From Planctomycetota bacterium (lineage in GTDB: Bacteria; Planctomycetota; Phycisphaerae; UBA1845; UTPLA1): a stretch of 6,102 nt of DNA. The number at the start of each line of letters is the position of its first letter. The stretch's first letter is position 1. The stretch lies in assembly GCA_027295245.1 (NCBI GenBank), contig JAPULF010000021.1, positions 1 through 6,102 on the forward strand, written 5' to 3'. Shown one piece after another: positions 5,167 through 6,102 of the stretch. The position numbers and the translations under genes are program-made. The notes beneath the pieces were generated by a model. It worked only from the letters and a program-made list of their open reading frames with translations, was not told the origin of the DNA and did no database searches.

Positions 5167-6102
5167 TCAGGCGGTCGCCCCGGCCCCACGCCGGACCAGG
5201 AGTCGACTGGCGACGCCGATCGAACTGTATGTTCCGATGGAAAGCCCAATGAGCAGCACGAAGTTGAATCCGTGGATGCCGGGTCCACCGAAGATATACA
5301 TGATAAGAACCGCCACGAGGGTCGTCAACAAAGTCAACACGGTTCTCGAGAGCGTCTGGCTGATGGAAGTGTTGACCATTTCCGGTGTTACATCGGCCAT
5401 TCGGCCGCGATTCTCGCGGATTCGGTCGAAGACCACGATGGTGTCGTTGACCGAGTAGCCGATGACCGTGAGGAAGGCCGCGACCAGGGCCAGGTCGATT
5501 CGGAACTTTTCCAATAGGAGAGCCTTGCCAAAGAACGTTTCGGCGATGTAGTAGGTGATGGCGACGCACCCGGCCGCGATGATCACGTCGTGGAGCAGCG
5601 CGACGACGGCGGCCATGCCCCAGCGGAACTGACCGAATCGGAACCAGACGTAGATGATGATCACGATCCAACTGAGCGCCAGGGCGATCAGGGCGTCTCG
5701 TTGGGCCTCGCCGGAGACCTGCTTGTCGAACTGGGTGATCTGCTGGAGCGAAGTCTGGCGCTGCAGGGCGGTTTGGAGCAGTTCCACCTCGGGCTCGGCC
5801 AATTCCGCGATCCACGCCGACGAGGGCACGTCCGAATCCTCGAGCGGGTAGTTCTCGTCGGCGACCACGACCATAACGCGTGAATAGGCTGAGCCGCCCG
5901 CGGCTTTCATAAGGCCGATGCACTTGGAGTCGCGCCAGCCGTATTCCTCGAAGCCAGGTTGAAGACGCATGGACCGAAGACGCTTGGAGATTTCCACGAT
6001 CGTCTGCGGGGGCGTGATGTTGTCCAGTATCATGGCGACGCCGCCCTTGAGGCCGTCGAGTTCGGCGTCGACTTTCCCGGTCTCGTCATCCGAAAGCGGG
6101 AG
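5167..6102 (-). CDS. secF: SecF half of a SecDF-type protein translocase subunit (5' end outside window)
   Basis: The frame is open from the right edge to TGA 5169-5167, giving 311 visible residues; the ATG at 6033 is internal because coding-like sequence (including L-D-G-L-K-G-G-V-A) continues in frame upstream. SecF works with SecD and SecYEG and uses the ion gradient to pull exported proteins across the membrane. The first 125 residues or so are periplasmic; then come five membrane helices (about 135-155, 161-186, 201-222, 251-271, 277-299). The SecF signature is clear: W-x-x-G-M-A-A-V-V-A-L-L-H-D-V-I-I, then I-G-Y-S-V-N-D-T-I-V-V-F-D-R-I-R-E-N, then F-G-G-P and the final G-L-S-I-G-T-Y-S-S-I helix. 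The long periplasmic stretch with G-G-V-A-M-I-L-D-N-I resembles what I recall of planctomycete fused SecDF proteins. Compared with E. coli SecF, the loop between the second and third visible helices is about 14 residues longer. Whether SecD is fused upstream cannot be seen here. Confidence 0.93.
   Translation of the reverse strand, partial: LPLSDDETGKVDAELDGLKGGVAMILDNITPPQTIVEISKRLRSMRLQPGFEEYGWRDSKCIGLMKAAGGSAYSRVMVVVADENYPLEDSDVPSSAWIAELAEPEVELLQTALQRQTSLQQITQFDKQVSGEAQRDALIALALSWIVIIIYVWFRFGQFRWGMAAVVALLHDVIIAAGCVAITYYIAETFFGKALLLEKFRIDLALVAAFLTVIGYSVNDTIVVFDRIRENRGRMADVTPEMVNTSISQTLSRTVLTLLTTLVAVLIMYIFGGPGIHGFNFVLLIGLSIGTYSSIGVASRLLVRRGAGATA

Noticed and set aside
5127..5288. N-terminal extension of the LysM protein to 5288
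   Set aside because: It would overlap the secF coding end by about 120 bases and bury the membrane helix internally; ATG 5126 has a good ribosome binding site.
5123..5923. A 266-residue minus-strand frame within secF
   Set aside because: It is an alternate frame of the SecF gene, extremely rich in Arg, Gly and Pro, with no domain features.

Overview
The window is GC-rich bacterial chromosomal DNA, densely coding, with six genes (two cut by the window edges). The most telling gene is the right-hand one: a SecF half that continues upstream without a break into extra periplasmic sequence, as in the fused SecDF proteins of planctomycetes. Together with PomB-like MotB/MotA sequences and a high-GC background, this suggests a planctomycete (perhaps Phycisphaerae-like). 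That assignment is inference from protein flavour, not from a marker gene.

Layout, left to right. (1) 1-579, plus strand: the 3' end of a gene whose C-terminal region resembles the large YkgJ/FliB-like cysteine-cluster proteins (putative lysine N-methylases); the diagnostic cysteines would lie outside the window. (2) 639-2276, minus strand: a two-gene motA-motB operon encoding the flagellar stator. It has clear ribosome binding sites, a hairpin in the motA-motB gap and a likely intrinsic terminator whose loop contains the motB stop codon. A sigma-28-like -10 box lies just upstream of motA. (3) 2277-2555: a 279-base divergent intergenic region. (4) 2556-3962, plus strand: a multi-pass GT-C type glycosyltransferase, probably starting at TTG. 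(5) 3963-4118: a convergent intergenic region with an 11-base perfect inverted repeat and a 10-base tandem duplication. (6) 4119-6102, minus strand: the SecF end of a SecDF-type translocase gene followed 40 bases later by a membrane-anchored protein with two C-terminal LysM domains.

MotA and MotB together form the ion-driven stator, anchored to peptidoglycan by the MotB OmpA-like domain. SecDF uses the ion gradient to help Sec export, and the LysM protein is probably an envelope protein that binds peptidoglycan. The glycosyltransferase probably moves a sugar from a polyprenyl-phosphate carrier on the outer face of the cytoplasmic membrane. The common theme is the cell envelope, but only motA-motB and secDF-lysM look like transcription units. 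I see no mobile element, CRISPR array, RNA gene or convincing new system. The most useful leads are the regulatory structures around motAB, a charge-losing residue in MotA, and the structured convergent junction.
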